Source: UBA830 sp038146925 (GTDB lineage Bacteria; Pseudomonadota; Alphaproteobacteria; MPNO01; UBA830). Taken from it: 64,000 nt of DNA. The translations under genes and the position numbers were made by a program. Each line of letters starts with the position of its first letter. The first letter of the stretch is position 1. Shown piece after piece: positions 61,579 through 64,000 of the stretch. The stretch covers positions 248,001-312,000 of the forward strand of contig JAYQSP010000011.1 in assembly GCA_038146925.1 (NCBI GenBank), given 5' to 3'. The notes beneath the pieces are model-generated. The model worked only from the letters and a program-made list of their open reading frames with translations, was not told the origin of the DNA and searched no databases.

Positions 61579-61765
61579 CTCTTCATCCTTCCGTTAACTG
61601 AAGCCTTTGAATACTCCATAGACCGTTTCAATTCAACGTCCTCGAAGACGGTTTTTCCCGGAAATCCGGGCCTTTCAGACCTTCACTGACGAAGATGATT
61701 CGGGGCTGAAAGATAGTTTTCCGATGTGCTCCGGTGCAGGTTGACGCCTCTTTCGCCAAAATCGT

Positions 61766-62035
61766 ATGGTGCGAAAAGGTCAAAAAATCGGTGGGTTAGG
61801 CAGCTTCGTGTCGAAACTGGATGAAGCGGAAAAGCGCCTTCAGCGCGCTGTCACGGCACTGGAACAGGCGGCGCGCGTCCGGTCCGGCAACGGTGCCGCT
61901 GCGTCCACCGATGCCGCGCAGGCCGAACTTTCCGCTGCGCAGGCGAAGGCAGCGGAACTAGAGGCGCTCAACGAAACGGTGGCCGAAAAACTCGACGGCG
62001 CGATCCTGCGCGTGAAGAACATTCTGGAAAGCTGA
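61766..62035 (+). CDS. DUF4164 family coiled-coil protein
   Basis: 89 residues with a long heptad-rich helix (LDEAEKRLQRAVTALEQAARV and later AELEALNETVAEKLDGAILRV). The DUF4164 family sits just upstream of zapA in many alphaproteobacteria. zapA begins one base after its stop, so they are co-translated. Role probably structural, perhaps with cell division; unproven. Confidence 0.88.
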   Translation: MVRKGQKIGGLGSFVSKLDEAEKRLQRAVTALEQAARVRSGNGAAASTDAAQAELSAAQAKAAELEALNETVAEKLDGAILRVKNILES

Positions 62036-62036
62036 G

Positions 62037-62375
62037 ATGGCGCAGGTCGAGGTCACGATCAACGGGCGGAACTATCAGATCGCCTGCGACGACGGTCAGG
62101 AAGCGCATCTCGTCCAGCTCGGCGAATATATCGACAAGCGTGTACAGGAACTGGTGTCCGCGATCGGCCAGGTCGGCGATTCCCGCCTCCTTGTGATGAC
62201 GTCATTGTTGATAGCCGATGAACTCGCCGAGACCTATGCCGATCTGAAAAAGACGTCCGCCGCTATGGAGTCGGCCGTGTCCGCAGAGGCGATGGAAGAA
62301 AAACTGGCCGCAATCGTCGACGCCACCGCATTGCGGATAGAGGCGGTGACCCGGGACCTCGGCGACGCAGGCTGA
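62037..62375 (+). CDS. zapA: Cell division protein ZapA
   Basis: 112 residues. VEVTINGRNYQIACDDGQEAHLVQLGEYIDKRV and the following LLVMTSLLIADELAETYADL match ZapA, which bundles FtsZ. Directly after the DUF4164 gene and before 6S RNA, the conserved zapA-ssrS-fau order. Confidence 0.94.
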   Translation: MAQVEVTINGRNYQIACDDGQEAHLVQLGEYIDKRVQELVSAIGQVGDSRLLVMTSLLIADELAETYADLKKTSAAMESAVSAEAMEEKLAAIVDATALRIEAVTRDLGDAG

Positions 62376-62436
62376 AATCGCCCCTGCCGGCGACGGGCCG
62401 AATTCATTTCCCGTTTGCGATTTATGCCTTAGGTTA

Positions 62437-62605
62437 GGAGTTGGCGGGGCTGTCCGGTGCGACACGTCTTTACATCCCTGGGGCCAATACAATTCTCTCG
62501 GGAACTGTCTCTGTCGGGGTCTTGGCCCTGGCACGCGGTGCCCACCTGTCTCGTACAGGCCGCAGAGGATCACACTGACAGCCGGCCGTGACGGCTCCGC
62601 CACCC
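62437..62605 (+). ncRNA. ssrS: 6S RNA
   Basis: A non-coding stretch in the conserved place between zapA and the 5-formyltetrahydrofolate cyclo-ligase gene. GGCTGTC (62448-62454) pairs with GACAGCC (62577-62583) to close the molecule, and the internal CCCTGGGGCC / GGCCCTGG arms frame the bubble that mimics an open promoter. It binds sigma-70 RNA polymerase in stationary phase. Ends are estimated from pairing. Confidence 0.82.
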
Positions 62606-62633
62606 TTTTTGCCAACGGCTTCGGGAACCCTCA

Positions 62634-63245
62634 TTGGCCGCAGGTCAGGACAATCCGTTTCATGCCAAATCGGCGCTCCGAACGAAGCTGCGTACCCGCC
62701 GCGCCCGCGCGAGCGCAGCGCGGGCTGCAGAGGCCGGTGCGGCGCTGGCGACCCGGTTTATCGACCGCTTCGGGGCGGGTATGGACGGGAAAGTCGTTGC
62801 CGCCTACTGGCCCATGCGCGACGAAATCGATGTTCGTCCGCTGGTCGGTCTCGTGTCGTCCCGGTCCGCAATCTGTGCGCTGCCGGTTATGTCGGGAAAG
62901 GCTGATCCGCTCATCTTTCGGCGCTGGCGGCCGGGCGACGAACTGGTCGATGCAAGCTTCGGCGTAAAGGAACCCTTAGCCAGCGCGCCTCCGATCGCAC
63001 CGGATATCGTGATCGTGCCGTTGCTGGGTTTCGATGCGGCGGGCAACCGGCTCGGCTATGGCGGCGGATATTACGACCGGACCCTCGCCTCGCTGCGTGC
63101 GGCGGGCCGGGTGCTGGCGGTCGGCGTCGGCTACGACGAACAGGAAACGGACCGGATTCCGGTTCATGCGGGCGACATGCCGCTGGATATGATATTGACC
63201 GACCGGCGGACGATCGTGCCCGGGAAAACGGAAAGAACGGACTGA
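62634..63245 (+). CDS. fau: 5-formyltetrahydrofolate cyclo-ligase
   Basis: 203 residues from a TTG at 62634. AKSALRTKLRTRRARAS is the N-terminal substrate region, and GNRLGYGGGYYDRTLA is the ATP-binding signature. It makes 5,10-methenyl-THF from 5-formyl-THF. In the zapA-ssrS-fau cluster, one of the most conserved in proteobacteria. The stop is directly followed by ymdB. Confidence 0.94.
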   Translation: MAAGQDNPFHAKSALRTKLRTRRARASAARAAEAGAALATRFIDRFGAGMDGKVVAAYWPMRDEIDVRPLVGLVSSRSAICALPVMSGKADPLIFRRWRPGDELVDASFGVKEPLASAPPIAPDIVIVPLLGFDAAGNRLGYGGGYYDRTLASLRAAGRVLAVGVGYDEQETDRIPVHAGDMPLDMILTDRRTIVPGKTERTD

Positions 63246-64000
63246 ATGCGTATACTGATTTGCGGCGACGTGGTCGGCCGCTCCGGCCGCAAGGCCGTGA
63301 CCGAGAATATCCGGAAGCTGCGCGACCGGTATTCCATCGATTTTGTGATCGTCAACGGTGAGAACGCCGCAGGCGGATTCGGGATCACGCCCAAAATCTG
63401 CAATGAGTTCTTCGAGGCCGGCACCGATGCGATCACCACCGGCAATCATGTGTGGGACCAGAAAGACATCATCCCGCATTTCGATCGCGAACCGCGGATC
63501 CTGAGGCCGGCGAATTTTCCCAAAGGCACGCCGGGCAAAGGGGTGGCTCAGTTCACGGATGCGCGCGGGCGAAAGGTGGTGATCCTGCACCTGATGGCGC
63601 GGCTGTTCATGGACCCTCTGGACGATCCGTTCGCCGCGGCGAACGAGATGCTCGATACCTGGCGGCTCGGCGCCAACGCCGATGCCATTGTGCTCGATTT
63701 TCACGGCGAGGCGTCGAGCGAGAAAATGGCGATGGCGCATTTTCTCGACGGGCGGGTCTCGGTCGTCGTCGGGACGCACACGCATATCCCGACGGCGGAC
63801 GCCCAGGTATTTCCCGGCGGCACCGGCTACATGACCGATATCGGCATGTGCGGCGATTACGATTCCGTCATCGGAATCCGCAAGGAAATTTCCGTCGAAC
63901 GGTTCGTCCGCAAGATGCCGACGGCGCGCATGGAAGCGGCGCAGGGCGAGGCCACGCTGTGCGCCGTGATGATCGATACCGACGACGCCACGGGGCTGGC
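63246..64000 (+). CDS. YmdB/TIGR00282 family metallophosphoesterase (3' partial)
   Basis: 251 residues are visible before the window ends; the family is usually about 260-275 residues long, so only a short C-terminus is missing. Metal-binding motifs are GDVVGRSGR, VNGENAAGG, TTGNHVWD and GTHTHIPTADAQ. Homologues such as Bacillus YmdB hydrolyse 2',3'-cyclic nucleotides. The start follows the fau stop by zero bases. Confidence 0.92.
   Translation, partial: MRILICGDVVGRSGRKAVTENIRKLRDRYSIDFVIVNGENAAGGFGITPKICNEFFEAGTDAITTGNHVWDQKDIIPHFDREPRILRPANFPKGTPGKGVAQFTDARGRKVVILHLMARLFMDPLDDPFAAANEMLDTWRLGANADAIVLDFHGEASSEKMAMAHFLDGRVSVVVGTHTHIPTADAQVFPGGTGYMTDIGMCGDYDSVIGIRKEISVERFVRKMPTARMEAAQGEATLCAVMIDTDDATGL

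Noticed and set aside
1..64000. CRISPR array, prophage, integrase, transposase or tRNA
   Set aside because: No regularly spaced repeats, phage or mobile genes, or tRNA cloverleaf were recognised on either strand.

Overview
The window is high-GC chromosomal DNA, densely coded on both strands, with no tRNA, rRNA operon, prophage, insertion sequence or CRISPR array visible. The gene content points to an alphaproteobacterium, probably close to Rhodospirillales. It carries lineage markers: GapR (DUF2312), TrcR (DUF1013), an RcdA-like DUF1465 protein, COQ9, DUF1192, DUF1244, DUF4164 and the alphaproteobacterial form of ribosomal protein L36. It also has two PEP-CTERM proteins, which imply an exosortase elsewhere in the genome, and many oxidoreductases typical of metabolically versatile environmental strains.

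Layout. 1-10 kb is a catabolic region: a hydantoinase B fragment, a PreA-like flavo-iron-sulfur protein without the family's catalytic Cys, a MarR regulator, a luciferase-like monooxygenase (LLM) next to a heme-oxygenase-like diiron oxidase, a fumarylacetoacetase-family hydrolase, DUF1223, a second LLM close to the first, 3-hydroxyanthranilate dioxygenase and a metallo-beta-lactamase-fold hydrolase. 10-16 kb has a methyltransferase-like gene, rpmJ and the glycolate oxidase operon glcDEF with a TPR protein. 16-24 kb has a membrane protein, a PEP-CTERM protein behind a near-perfect sigma-54 promoter, a transporter/glycerate kinase/pyruvate kinase operon, DUF1244, gapR, an SDR and a BON lipoprotein. 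24-36 kb has an acyl-CoA ligase, an M3 peptidase, an ABC1 kinase, a cupin, a Baeyer-Villiger-type monooxygenase, a split Aer-like pair (PAS protein plus soluble chemoreceptor), a two-subunit ThDP decarboxylase and a second PEP-CTERM protein.

35-46 kb has a dienelactone hydrolase, the divergent biotin locus bioBA/bioFD, a methyltransferase, rpsU, def-COQ9, purEK, a diguanylate cyclase and small DUF465 proteins. 46-55 kb has phosphofructokinase, TrcR, a quinone oxidoreductase, DUF1192, an AT-rich gap holding a strong three-hairpin small-RNA candidate, an RcdA-like protein, rpmE, and a three-gene ExbB/MotB/OmpA-like envelope cluster whose first gene is frameshifted. 55-64 kb has suhB, the complete EF-P lysylation set efp/epmB/epmA, an LLM/VOC pair, thiE-fba, and the DUF4164-zapA-6S RNA-fau-ymdB block.

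How genes work together: glcDEF, glycerate kinase and pyruvate kinase suggest C2/C3 acid use; phosphofructokinase, aldolase and pyruvate kinase supply glycolytic steps; bioFADB make biotin; EpmA and EpmB modify EF-P. The least explained items are the small RNA, the sigma-54/PEP-CTERM gene, the LLM/diiron oxidase pair, the active-site-altered PreA and the frameshifted envelope cluster. All calls come from reading the sequence; no database search was run.
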